This document shows, piece by piece, positions 36,756 to 48,243 of a stretch of DNA of 64,000 nucleotides. A program made the position numbers and the translations under genes. Position 1 is the stretch's first letter, and every line of letters starts with the position of its first letter. The notes under the pieces were generated by a model. It was not told where the DNA came from and did not search any database. It was given only the letters and a program-made list of their open reading frames with translations. This DNA comes from Acephala macrosclerotiorum (taxonomy: Eukaryota; Ascomycota; Leotiomycetes; Helotiales; Mollisiaceae). The stretch spans positions 1 to 64,000 of the forward strand of contig MU119226.1 of assembly GCA_014904845.1 (NCBI GenBank), in the 5' to 3' direction.

Positions 36756-37274
36756 GGAGAGTTGAACGTGATGCTACGCAAAATCGAGGCTTCGGAATTC
36801 TTCAGAGCTGGTGTTGCGAGTACCGCCGAGGGCAGGGCTTTTAGAGGGAAGTAAAGCTAGGGCATGTTGCGTGCTGGGTAGGAGTATAAAATAGGAGGAA
36901 GCTTGGGAATGCAGAGGAGGAGGGGAAATTAAAGGTGGGATTCTCGTCATATGACCTTTTTTTTTTTTTTCAATATTAATTCTTTCAATATTAATGCTTT
37001 TATTATATAATACAATGCAAAAGCGGCGCAGTCTCGTGATAGCAGAAATCCAGGTTTGGGACACCCCGCGGGTGTTCCCGCCGTGCCCCCGGGGCGTCCC
37101 TCAAAGGATCGCGCTGACTCCACCTTCTTTTAGGGTGAAACCCTCCCTCGGCATCGCGTTCTAGATATATGAATATTTCCAGCACTTGTCAACTCATGTC
37201 CCATCCAAGAATCGCAAACGTTCGGAAAAGCCTTATCCATCGAAGCTCTCTGAAGTTCTCTGATGTTCTGCATC
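36756..37274. other. intergenic, nothing recognised
   Basis: Half a kilobase with a T-tract near 36960-36972 and a GC-rich stretch at about 37060-37100. No gene supported. Confidence 0.4.
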
Positions 37275-38042
37275 TCAGGGCCTTTTCGGTCTCTCTTCGG
37301 GGCGCTTCAAGATACAATTAACCTCATTCGCAGTGCTGATCTGTAACAAGCCCGTGTCATCCAACTGCAAAAAAGGTGCGCTATTCGCTTGTGCGTATTT
37401 CGGAAGTATGTGACAGTCTGGGAGCCTGTTGGAGTCCCAAGCAGTGAATGAAAGATGTCCGAGGCCGTGGTTCGGTTCTTCAGATTCATCATCCTCGCCG
37501 TCAGAGTCGCTGTCGCCTTCGTTTATTTCCTGAAGAAGATCCCCTAAGTCCTCATCGCCTCTCTTATCTTCTGTCTTCGTGGAATATAATCGATTTTTGC
37601 GGGATGTTGACACCTCTGGTGACTTGGGAACATCGAAGTAAACCACAAAGATCCCCCTCCTCGTCAGCATTGCATGCCATGTTGCACTCTCAGGAACATG
37701 CACTCCATCGCCCAGTCCGTGTACACCACCAGACGGTCTTTTCTGACTGAACAAGGTCGTGTTCTTCCTCAGTTTGCAATCCTGAAATAGAAGATCCCCA
37801 TTACTCTCTATACTGAAGACGAATTGGCCTGATGGAGATCGCATTGTCATTCGTTCCAAGGGCTCGCCAGGAGCTAGGAGAGACGCCCATCCGTCGCCCC
37901 AGCCAGATATAATTTTCTTGGGTATCGGTGTGCGTATTTCAACATGCGTTAGGGTCATATACATCAAAATAGTAACGAAGAGAGAGGAGACCGTGACAGT
38001 GCAAACCCGGCTTGCTATGCTTTGCAGCATTTTGAGGAGCAA
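37275..38042 (-). CDS. type II membrane protein with bulb-lectin-like domain
   Basis: Single exon, 255 residues. An N-terminal hydrophobic segment at about residues 14-32 (VCTVTVSSLFVTILMYMTL) acts as a signal anchor, so most of the protein should be lumenal or extracellular. The repeated pattern SGQFVFSIESNGDLLFQD near residue 71, together with FLQLDDTGLLQI near residue 225, resembles beta strands of mannose-binding bulb-type (B-type) lectins. Between them lies an acidic Asp/Ser/Glu run (residues about 170-190). Sugar binding is an inference from those strands. The protein is otherwise unassigned. Confidence 0.6.
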   Translation of the reverse strand: MLLKMLQSIASRVCTVTVSSLFVTILMYMTLTHVEIRTPIPKKIISGWGDGWASLLAPGEPLERMTMRSPSGQFVFSIESNGDLLFQDCKLRKNTTLFSQKRPSGGVHGLGDGVHVPESATWHAMLTRRGIFVVYFDVPKSPEVSTSRKNRLYSTKTEDKRGDEDLGDLLQEINEGDSDSDGEDDESEEPNHGLGHLSFTAWDSNRLPDCHILPKYAQANSAPFLQLDDTGLLQISTANEVNCILKRPEERPKRP

Positions 38043-38677
38043 GGAAATTCGAACCTTTGGACAAGTAGATTGGTAGATGGCGGCAAAAATACATTGAACA
38101 ATCTTTCATCAGAAACAATGAATGAGAATGGAAATGGGACGCGCGAGATATATATAACACCACCATTCGTCGTGAATCATCCGAAACACGAGGGAGCTAA
38201 GCCCCTGGAAATTACCCGTACTGCAGCAGGTGCTGTGGTGACGTGCGCCTCTACCTTGCAGGCTGACGCGGGATCCTGACACGAAGACTCTTTTAGATCC
38301 TCACTCGAGCTGATCACGCAAATTTAGGTTTCCTTGAAATCTTTTCTGAGCAGCCTCTACAGGGTCATCATAGCAGAAAAAATTCATGCTTTTGGCGAGC
38401 GAAATATCGACTCCAAACATCTGGGTCATGTCAAGCTTTCCGCGACGAATTAAACCCGTTGAGCCTTGACCCCTTTGGGATATCCTTTGCACCAATCAGG
38501 TGGCGATGTACAAATATACCTTGCTTAATAAACAATTTTCTAACGATACACTTTATAAAAAGGATTATTTGAAATTGTATCGTTTTTTAATATTTTAATA
38601 TATATATATTTTCAAATTTAATTAAAATATTTAAAATTATTAAAAAAACAAATAATTAAAAAAAAAAAAAAAAAAAA

Positions 38678-38923
38678 TGTCACGTGCATGACTAAAGTGT
38701 CCCTTGAATCCTTCGGGCCTTCCAATAGTCCGATTAGCGGCCGCAAATCCGCCAAGCGGACGTCCGGCCGAAGGAAGTTTATGCGATGGATTTTTAAACT
38801 CTTATGGTCCCTAGATATAAAGGGCCTTTAAATCTCTGTAAATAAGAAAGAGATTAATCTAGTACCGATTAATATACGCTATTAAACCACTCTATTTGTT
38901 GCCTCCTCAGTCCACACCTCACA
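38678..38923. repeat. possible solo LTR
   Basis: A 246-bp block that starts TGTCACGTGC and ends CTCACA. It contains a TATAAAGGGCC promoter-like box near 38815 and is flanked by A-rich sequence (AAAAA left, AAAAC right) that could be an imperfect five-base duplication. The TG...CA ends and internal TATA box fit a solo LTR. No second copy is present in the window to confirm it. AT-rich damaged sequence lies immediately upstream (38520-38677). Confidence 0.35.
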
Positions 38924-38986
38924 AAAACAAAAATAGTTTATTTAAATATATTAAAAAAAAAAAGAATATAAATGCATTCAAAAATA

Positions 38987-41137
38987 CTAAGTCGACTGAA
39001 GCACAATGCCGTCCTCATCTACTAGCGCTTCACTCCCACTCATATAGATCCGCGGAATATCATACCACCGTTTACAAATCTCCAACGTTGTCAACTTCTC
39101 ATTCACCGCAAACACAGCAACCGCAATTGTAACCTCTCCTCTCCCATCCGTTTTCCCATCCCCAACACTCACGATATCCTGCTGGATCGTGGGAATCAAA
39201 GTCTGCTGACACATCAAATTTGTATTTGAATCCGGCTTCAACACCACTCCCTTTGCTCCTCTCTCTTCCTTCTCCTCACCCACTTCCAAAGAGATCGAGC
39301 GAATCCCGCTCGCGCCAGCACGAGAGACGATTAATGTAGACGGACCAGGACCATCATCGATGATCCCCTCTCCGTACACATCGTCGTCGGAACTCCATTC
39401 CATTGTTTGCAAAGTGGATCCATCTTCGCCTCGACCTAAGATCGCGAATCCGCCTTCGATAGCTTGGAGCTTGGTGCCTGAAGGGAAAGTGAGCTTATGG
39501 ATTCGGATGTGCCAGTCTGGCCATCTGCTTGTTGGTGGAATCAAAGTAGTCTCCACCTCCACCTCCGAAGCCTTCGATGGTTTCCATATATTCACTAGCG
39601 TAGGGACCTTCTCCTCCCATTTGTCGGATTGTGCTTTCAGAAACGTAGTAGAAAAAGTAGTTTCCTCACTCCTCCATCTTATTTTCCAACTCTCGCCTTC
39701 GTCGAGCGATAGAGCAAGGGTAGAGTCCGGAGCGAGTTGTTGGATAAGTGGTCCAGTTGGGACGCTGAAGCCGAAGGAGGAGGAGTATGCAAATTTACTG
39801 TATTTAGCTGATGTGGCTTTTAGTGGCCAGCCGCAGTATTGACCTGAAGAGAGCATATAATGATGATTATCCGAATTTACTAAAATTTGCTTTGGTTGTT
39901 TGATGAGCTTTACCCCAAGATTCTCGACATCTTCTGTTAAGGAAGTGAATGGCATCGGTTCTTCGGCGCATGACCAGAAGGGGTGGGACGAGGCAAGGGT
40001 GAGCATGCAGAATATTTTCATGCACCAGTACGGGGATTGAGGGGAGTTGTAATCTTCGCTCATGTACATGTTTGGGTAGTGGAATCCAATGTTGAGTGTT
40101 CCGTCTGGGTAGAAGATATCAGGATTGGAAGCCCAGTAGCGGAGGTGGCGCAGGAGGAGACCTTTGACGACGCCTGGAGTTAAGGGATCTGGTAGGTCAA
40201 CTTCGGCCATTGTCACGGCTGCCCAGAATCCACCCATGGCGAATCGGTAGGTGAGACTTCGACCGAAGGGGATCGATGCACCTACCAGATGTCAGCGAAA
40301 GCATGATTATGGAGGGGTGCACATGCCATTCTCATTAAAATACCTCCAAAAATCTAATGCAAAAGCCCTCGCACGCTCTCTATACACCTCACACCTTTTA
40401 GGATCAACATCCTTCGCAAAGCGCACATACATCAACTGGCTAAACTGAATCGCATAACTCCCAGAATAATAATCCATCTGTCTGCCCGCAACATTCCAAG
40501 GACCATCACTAGCCCATCCATCTCCGACATAGAATGTATCCAAAACGGCGAGATCTGCATCCATGCTGGATTTCAATTCTTCGTATGGGACTCCGCAACT
40601 TTTGACCAAGGCGAGGTTGGCCATGACGCGGAACCAGAGCCAATTGTTTTGGGGGAAGGTTTTGCCGTTTACTTGGCGGAGGTATCGAGTGATGTTTTGG
40701 CGTCGCTTGATATCCTCTTCCACCTTTGAATCGGAAGGACCGAGGAATGCATCAGGAGCTGCGAGCAAGGCGAAGCCGAGAATCTCAATCTCTACCATGC
40801 GTTGGTCGGTATCAAGAACATCGCCCCAGTATTCTTCATTGTCAGGAGAAGGATCAGTGCCGACAGCGAAGCCATTGATCCACCCGCGAAGTTGTTCATC
40901 AATGGGAGCTTTTGGTTCAGCTGCTAGCAATGCACCAATCGCCCATAGTGGTCGAGCGAAGCCTTCGAGTTGAGCAGCTGTCTCGCCGAAGTGTGCAGCT
41001 GTCGCAACGGGGATGCGAATGCGTGCTCCATTTGGTGATTGGTATTGAATCAGGGGTGTTAGAAGCGCGTAGACCGCATCAAGGAGATCGGACCGAGTCC
41101 GAAGAGGATTATCCGAGAAACTGGGAAGTGGTGGCAT
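38987..41137 (-). CDS. DUF2264 family protein, probable glycan-degrading enzyme
   Basis: Two exons, 41137-40327 and 40281-38987, give 701 residues. I start at [15 protein letters not shown] because this is the usual DUF2264 N-terminus; the open frame extends to 41407 but looks like leader. Family features are [43 protein letters not shown] with [10 protein letters not shown], and [17 protein letters not shown] after the intron. DUF2264 proteins have an alpha/alpha-barrel related to glycoside hydrolase and lyase folds and are often found with pectin- or uronate-degrading enzymes. The intron (40282-40326) needs a GC donor (GCATGT) to keep the frame. The gene sits beside an MFS transporter, a Zn2Cys6 regulator and a GH88 enzyme. 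Confidence 0.8.
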
Positions 41138-41486
41138 GCCGAGTCGAGCTGTGGGTGGATGATGGGCAGTGTAAGAAGCGGCGACTAAGAGATCTTGGGC
41201 AGATACTGTCAGGTACCCAAGCAAGTTCTTGAGGTAGAAATTCGTCGGAATAGTGGCGTTAGTTGGGCTTGGCCAATTGCCCCGCGCTTGCGGGGATGAC
41301 CGGGGAACGGAGGAAGGCGCGGGGCATTTTATGCCGAGCAAATCTTGGCTGAAGCGAGCTGCGAAGCAATTGCAAAGAACATGACGGGTAAACATTGCAT
41401 TGAACATAGCGAAGAAGGTGAAGAGCCATCAACGGAAATAATATCTCCTAGTCGCAGGCAAGAGGCATCGAGCAGCTGGGTCATAA

Positions 41487-43302
41487 TTAAACCTTCACTT
41501 CTGCTTGGACAACTTCCCCATTCAGCTTTTCCTCATCGACAGTGATCCTTGCAGCCTCAGCTCGTTTGGTATCTCTCTTGTGGAGATAAATTCCAATCAT
41601 GAATGTGAGCCAGGTCCCAGTCACGAAGAAGACCTCAACGATGTATCCTCGTTTCCATCTAGGAGCTGGAAGAATTGTCAGTGCCGATCTGTCGAGCTCT
41701 GGCTGGCTGTAATTACCTTGGAGGACGGGAAATACGGCGATTGGGTAGAAGGAATTAATCCCCCAGCCGAAAGTCAACTGAAATATGCATTAGCAGAAGG
41801 GTTTTCAGATAAGAGTTGGAAGTGTTACCATTGCACCAGTCGTAAATGCTCGCGCTTCGGCATCATCTTTCATGGCGATGTTGAACCACGGTATAATGAT
41901 CGGCGTCACAACTGCCGTGAAACCGAGTAGATAGTACACGGTGACTTGGACACAGTCAGCAATTGTCTTCAGAGAATTTGAAGGTACCCTTACAATGAAG
42001 ACCCATCGGAACATTCCAGACCAACAAAACGATAATTGCGAATAGTAATACCGCTTCAACAAAGGTCATCACGATCCAGACTGGGTATAGCATACAAAGA
42101 GAGGTACAAATGATGGTAACGATGACGGAGACTCCTTGGACACCAGTAGGTATAGTGTTGATCTGGGGTATCGTCCAGTGATGATGGCCTTTCGCAGTTT
42201 CATCCTTTAACCAGAGCGCCATTTGACCATTTGGGTAGGAAGATGATAGGAAACTGGAAGTCAGTCAGTACGATAGACATGCAAAGGAATAAAACCCTAC
42301 AATGTGTAGCAGAGAACAGCAACGTAGAAATGCCATTTCGTGAAGACTCTTTTGAGGATGGCCCAGCTCAGCTTCTTGCTCTGTTCAACACCTTCGTCCC
42401 TCATTCGTCTCCTTGCCAACATGTGCTCGTCTTCCGTCATCCACCAAGGCTTCTTGCTCGCCGGGAGTCCAGGGAATATCGCAAATCCTAAGAAGGCGAT
42501 AGGCAGACTGATGCAGCCATCGATGATAAAAAGCCATCGCCACCCAGACATGCCATGAACTCCATTCAGATGCGTGTAGGCCGCTGCTTGCATGTAACCG
42601 CCAAACATGACTCCGAGGTTGTTGGATATATACCAAACTCCGGCTCGTTTGAACAGTTCATTCGGTCGATACCAAGAAGAAAGAATATACAAGGACCCTG
42701 AAGCGACTGGTGTCTCGAGAACGCCAAGGAGGAATCTGGTTCCGTATATCGTAGAAGCGCTGTTCAGCTGGCTTTGAGCAAAAGTGAGGATTGACCAGCA
42801 CACTTCCATCGCGGGTAGGAAAATTCTAGCAGCACCCGGTCTCGACAAGATCAGTAGTGCGGGCACTTGACATGCTAGATAGCCGATGTTGTAGAACGTG
42901 CCAAACAAGGAGTATCTGCACACAATTAGCGCAGTCTTTTGGCAATGAGACCGGCACCGACTGATTTGAATTCAATTTTAGCTCTTCTTTCATCCCCGAG
43001 ACGTATGCGTTGTTGATATTGGAGGCATCGAGCCATTTTAAAAAGACTGAGATCTGTTTAGTCAAATTCATCATCTGTACACCACGCGACTTACAGGCCA
43101 ATGAAGTGAAGCTGAGAAGGAATATATCAAGCTTTTGAAGCATCTTCTTCTCCAGAGCGCTGTAATGACTGGGATACCAATCGAAGATGTAGATCCAGGC
43201 TGTTTTGTAGGATCGGATAGGAGTCTCATTGACTGTCGAGCCTGGGACAGGTCCCTCAAGATCCTCCACCACTGCATGAGGTTGGTCGTGATTCGGAGCC
43301 AT
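41487..43302 (-). CDS. MFS transporter, allantoate/pantothenate (ACS) type
   Basis: About seven exons; the first joins are 43302-43095, 43046-42962 and 42915 onward. The start MAPNHDQ at 43302 is preferred over 43362. Hallmarks are [11 protein letters not shown] before helix 1, [19 protein letters not shown], and [20 protein letters not shown]. After these come [46 protein letters not shown] and a late-helix block ending in a Lys/Glu-rich tail. This is the Dal5/Fen2/Liz1-like anion:cation symporter family at the plasma membrane, which moves small organic anions. Next to DUF2264 and GH88 genes it plausibly imports an acidic sugar. The substrate is inferred from context. Confidence 0.85.
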
Positions 43303-43980
43303 AGTGATGAGTATTCTCCTTCGATTTCCGTGTGATCCAGTTCCAAGAGATTGCAATTCCACAGTCGCTACTCGCTACTGAGTGAGGAGGCTGCACTATC
43401 TTATATCAAATCCCAGAACCGGCTCATCGGGACCATCTGTCCAGGAATTTCGTTCAGGGTGTTCTCGATAAGTTATTGCTAGCAGCTTGACCCCATGGGC
43501 AAAGTCTCTGGGATAGCGGGGAAATACAAGATTGGCTGGGTGAAATCCGAAGAGCCTGCATATATTGGTATGGATAGTAGACGGGCATCGGTGGAAGTCC
43601 TGCCCTGAGATTCCCCGCTTCCCAGCAAGGCACTGGATCGTGTGTCCATCGTTCCATGTGTGGCTTTTTCGGGAATAAATCCGAAGCCATAGCGAATGAT
43701 GGCTTTGCGCAATGCTGGACAGCTGTTCGTACGTGGATGTTGCTTGCTGAGGCATGGTTTAGAGTTGAGATGAAGGTTGATAGTTAAGAGAAAAGGGGAT
43801 GGCGGGGAAGTGGGCCCAATGTTTGTGCCTTGAGACTGAGGCAGCAAAAGTGAAACCATGTTCTGGCGTCGGATGCGCTTCCCTTCTCAAATACGAAGTG
43901 CACACATCATAATCTTGCTCGCACCCAGATTATCTGCATGATGTCTCCTGGGAATACACTAGGTCTTATGTGTTGTCTAC
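43303..43980. promoter_or_regulatory. shared divergent promoter region
   Basis: 680 bp separating the divergently transcribed MFS transporter and Zn2Cys6 regulator. This is the natural place for the regulator's binding sites. I could not pick out a convincing CGG-spacer-CCG palindrome by eye. The short open frames on the minus strand here look spurious. Confidence 0.4.
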
Positions 43981-46598
43981 ATGGAGCCAAACTCAGAACA
44001 CCAGCAGGCGGCTGATCAATTGGCCCAGTGGACCTCTGCGACGGCGGAAGAGGAGCATCCCGCTTGTCAGTCATGTCGACGACGAAAATTGAAGTGCTCT
44101 CGAAATCGTCCGAACTGTTCCCAATGTTTGAGATTAGGTATGTCACTCAAAGCGTAGAGGACATCATGCCAACAAAATCGTGCAGAGATTGAGTGTCTTT
44201 ATGTTCCGACTCGCAAACCTGGGATGAGAAGTGGTGCCATCGAAGCGCTCAACAGAAGATTGCGTATGATATCCAGCCTAGATTTATGTATTCACGACTA
44301 ATGGACTGCATCAGAGGCTGTGGAAGAAATAGTGCTCCAAGACCGAAGCATCACTCAAGCCCAGCCCAGTCAGCAGGAGACCAACCACTCTCTGTATCAT
44401 GTGTCTTTGGTGCTTGCAAAAGAGCTGCAGAGATTGGGTTCTCATCCATGCGCTACAAATCCTGAACTTATTTCGTCTGAGGCCACCCAAGACTTCAATT
44501 CAAGGAAACGCAAGCGGCAAGAACAACCAGAAGGACTGCGCGACCTAGATGAGAATAGCCTCGCCGATTCTCTGCCTGATGATCAGGTTATCGAGGCAGC
44601 CGTTGACAACTACTTCCAAACTCTGCATCACTGGGTTCCATTTCTTCATCAATCCCGATTCAGACTCTGTCTTGCACAACCTCAGTACAGGCAAGAGCTT
44701 GCCATCGTCCTGCATGCAATGGTGTGCGCGACGATGAAATTCTTGGCGCCGGAAAACTACGGATTGGAGCAGAGCGATGTCAAATATCAGATCCGTCGTT
44801 CAAGACAAGCTGTGATCTTGAGTGCCATGAGTTGTCCATCTATTGAACATCTTCAGGCGTTGATTATTATTGCATTCGATCACATGGGCTGTGGAGAAAT
44901 GAAAAAAGCCTGGTCTCTCGTCGGATCTCTGACAAGAACGATCGAGTATCTGCGCATGACCTCTGAACCAGATGCATTACAACAGGATCATTTGCGCAGA
45001 CCTATCACTCTACTCGATGCACCATCCAGCTGGACCGAGGTAGAACAGCGCAGACGACTTTTCTGGAATGTGTTTCTTCTAGACAGATTTTGTTCCGTCA
45101 CTACTGGTTGGAGTACAAGTCTTACTTCCGATGATGTTCACAGAAAACTGCCTTGTGACGGTGGTCTCTGGGCTCGAGAGGAGAGGTCCGATACTCCGTA
45201 CTTTGGGATCTGGAACAAATCTGCTGCGCGAATAGGAAACTCAATCGCCTTCATTCCAGCCCACTACCCAACACCAGATCACGAGATTGATCATGACTCG
45301 GTCCGAAGCCCAGGTACTACATCGAATACTACTGTCGTTGATACTTCAAAGTTAGGCGCTTTTGCTTATTGCATAGAAGCAACAGAGTCCCTCAGCCAAG
45401 TGACGACATTTTTTCTTCAACAAAAGGTTGATTTTCGAGACAGGCAGGAGGTAGGAAGCTGGTTGACAAGATTCAAGGAACTTGATCTGCGTCTAGTCCA
45501 GTAAGTAGTAACTACTTGTAAATCGTTGCGATTTTGGAATGGAAACTGACTGGCGAAATAGTTGGAAGATGTTCCTTCCCCAAAAGTGGAAGGATTCGAA
45601 CATTTCGCGCGACGTCACTCTCATTGACATGGATCCGAACCTTACTCTGGCTCATCTTACTCACAATACTTCTATGATTCTGCTTCACCAGCACATAGCG
45701 TACCCTCCGCCGGATTGGAAAGATCTTGTCAAACTTCCGAGCGCATGCAGTGCCGAAACATGTCAGATGGCCGCCATGGAGACAGCATCCATCAGTCAAA
45801 AGTATCTGAAATATACGATGATTGGGATAGTGAACAGCCAATTTGCCCTGTGCGCGTTTGTTGCTGGGAGGATGCTTTTGGGTGAGTGGGAATCATTGGG
45901 CGCAGTATCTAAAGAGCAGTACTAATGTAAAAATAGTCCATTGGCGCTTCTACGACGCTGAGCTGGCAGCAGAGTTCTTCGGTCTTGTTGAGTCTCTCAA
46001 AGAAATGTCTCGGCGGTGGCGAGGAATATCAAGTGTTTCTATTACTGCTAATGCTGATCGTCCAAGACATGGTCTTGACCTTGCCGGCCAGTATGCAGCA
46101 TTACTCGAAGAGTTTCATACTGCCCTTCTACATCAACCTGGGTATTATATGCATGTTCTAGGATACAACAAAGACCCTGCCACTGGCTCGGTTGATTGTC
46201 TCTTGCCGTACATCAGATCATCCAAGCCATTGCCGCGTAGCCAGGACCGCCGGGCTACGAACAACTTCGATCGGACACCTCTGTCAGCGAATAGGTCTCA
46301 TTTTGGAGCCGCTGAATCTTCAAATTTCAGAAGTAGGCGTTTTCCGGAAGATACGAACTTGGGGGATGCTGCAGCTTCTACACCAGCCACGCATCTGTGG
46401 GACAATGCCGGACCTTCCGCCAACCAGGTCGGTATGACACAGATTCATGCGGATTTCGACACGAACTCCGTGGAAGATGAGCTCACGGCTATGTCCAATG
46501 TTCTGCTAGGACAACAATTTCTAGAGATGGATCGAGTGATTACATACGATGGCACGAATTTTGCAATCGACCTCGGTGGCTGGCCCAGGATGGGTTGA
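43981..46598 (+). CDS. Zn2Cys6 transcription factor with fungal-specific domain
   Basis: Exons 43981-44137, 44186-44263, 44315-45502, then two more with joins near 45562 and 45937 to the stop at 46598. The DNA-binding motif [21 protein letters not shown] gets its sixth Cys from exon 2 (RLEIEC), a normal arrangement. It is followed by [20 protein letters not shown], the usual linker into a coiled coil. The middle region matches the fungal-specific transcription factor domain ([39 protein letters not shown] with the typical W/D/R pattern). It acts in the nucleus. Its position between the divergent transporter and the convergent GH88 gene suggests it regulates the cluster. Confidence 0.85.
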
Positions 46599-46748
46599 GT
46601 ATTTCCCTCCTATAGTGTCATATGGAGTCATAACAACCCATCTCCTTACAGTATCTGTTTCCAGAATACTGCTTTTCGGATCGAAATGTCCTTTCTCAGA
46701 CACGCCCAATCTAAACATCCCCCATATGTTTCAGCATCTATCAAAAAT

Positions 46749-48243
46749 CTACACCAACCCCATACGAATGAAATTATTCCCCAACTCCAAAAAATAATAA
46801 TCCGCATACACCAACCCATGGTCCCAATACCTCCTCAACGAATCCTCATTTTTACATGCCGTCGCATTTCTCAAAATTGCATCAAACTTCGGTTCCTCAA
46901 CATCCGCGAAGCTCGCCCGCTCTTGCGACAACGACAGCTCAATCGTTTCCTTAGTGACCCGAATAGCAGATGACAAAAAGCGAGTGCTTCCACCTTCTCC
47001 GTGCATAGCTTGGTATAATAGGAGAAGTCCATTGGCGGCGATCATGCCTGCAGAGGTGTCGCGGATTGGTGGATCTTCTACTGAAGCATCGAAATCCCAG
47101 AGAGGTACGTATGGACTTGCATGCGTTGAGGTCTCGAGTCGGTGCAGGAAGTAGTCTGCGAGTGACACTGCGGCGTCGAGGAATGTTTGGTCTTTGGTCC
47201 AGATGTATGTTTGTGAGAACCCGAGGATTGCCCATGCTTGTCCTCTCCAACGAAAGTTTCGTGTCAGCAGCACTGCCTCATATTTGAGAAGTTTTAGATT
47301 TAAAAAAGGCTTACCTGCTCCAAGTCGACCAATCCTTATACCCCTGATTCGTAAGCCTCGCTTTCACTTCCCCTGTCTTGGCATCGAAGTTGACAAGATG
47401 AAACGTTGACCAATCTTCCCTCACTACACTCTTCAACACCGTTTTCGCATGGGTAGTCGCAATATCAATCAACCTCTTCTCTCCCGTATGATGTCCCACA
47501 TAATAAAGTAGATCTAGATCTATCCCAAATCAGCACATCTTTTACATTCTCACTTCCCTCCCTACCCCTTCTCCCTTAGTTTTGGGGATACTTACTACAC
47601 ATACTATCAATAATCACCAAAAAATCGCTATTCATATCCGTATACCTATACCTCCTATTAACCGCCGAATCCCAACTCCGAATCGCCTTCACCCGTTCAT
47701 CATATCTACTAGCTAAACTCTTTGCTGCTATCAACACAGATTGCAAACTTCGTTCGTTGCCGAATAGTTCCCAATCTGTTCGAAGAGCGGGTTGGATGAT
47801 GAATGCCATGTCGTGCGTATCGGTCCTGGTGGCTTGGGCGTGGAGAGGTTCTGCCCATGCGTGGGATAGGGCTTGGAGTTCGGAGCGGAATTTGGGGATG
47901 GGGAGGTTCAGATTGAGGTTATGAGGAAATTTAATGGATCGCTCGAGGAGGGCGTAGAGACTTCCGGGGAAGAATCCACAGGTCCAGAACTCAGCGTCTC
48001 GCATTGCATATCGACCTGCATCTAAGCCTGTTTGTGGTACAGTCTCGGGGTACTGTAAAGGGACATTGTTCTGGGTTACTCTGTTAGTAAATTTATTTTT
48101 GGTTTCCAGGAGAGTTGAGAAACTTGTTCTTTAAGGAGACGTTTAGCAACTTTGACAGTTTTGGCAGCAACGTTCTCGGCAAACAGCTCGCTCAACTTTA
48201 AGTCGAGCTGGATTTGTATTGAAGGTTCTGAACTGTCTCCCAT
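46749..48243 (-). CDS. GH88 unsaturated glucuronyl hydrolase
   Basis: Four exons: 48243 to about 48133, a second ending at 47596, 47519-47315 and 47244-46749. Family motifs are RDAEFWTCGFFPGSLYALLE, THDMAFI, YTDMNSDFLVIIDSMCN, LLYYVGHHTGEKRLIDIATT, DWSTWSRGQAWAILGFSQTY, RDTSAGMIAANGLLLL and RRYWDHGLVYADYYFLELGN. GH88 enzymes remove 4,5-unsaturated glucuronic or galacturonic acid from the non-reducing end of lyase products, using vinyl-ether hydration. The Asp residues of HDMAF and VIIDSM correspond to the catalytic pair known in this family. There is no evident signal peptide, so the enzyme is probably intracellular and needs an importer, which fits the adjacent MFS gene. It converges with the regulator gene at 150 bp spacing. 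Confidence 0.9.

Noticed and set aside
37060..37100. GC-rich palindrome-like stretch as a possible structured RNA
   Set aside because: Partial symmetry only, with no cloverleaf or known RNA motif.
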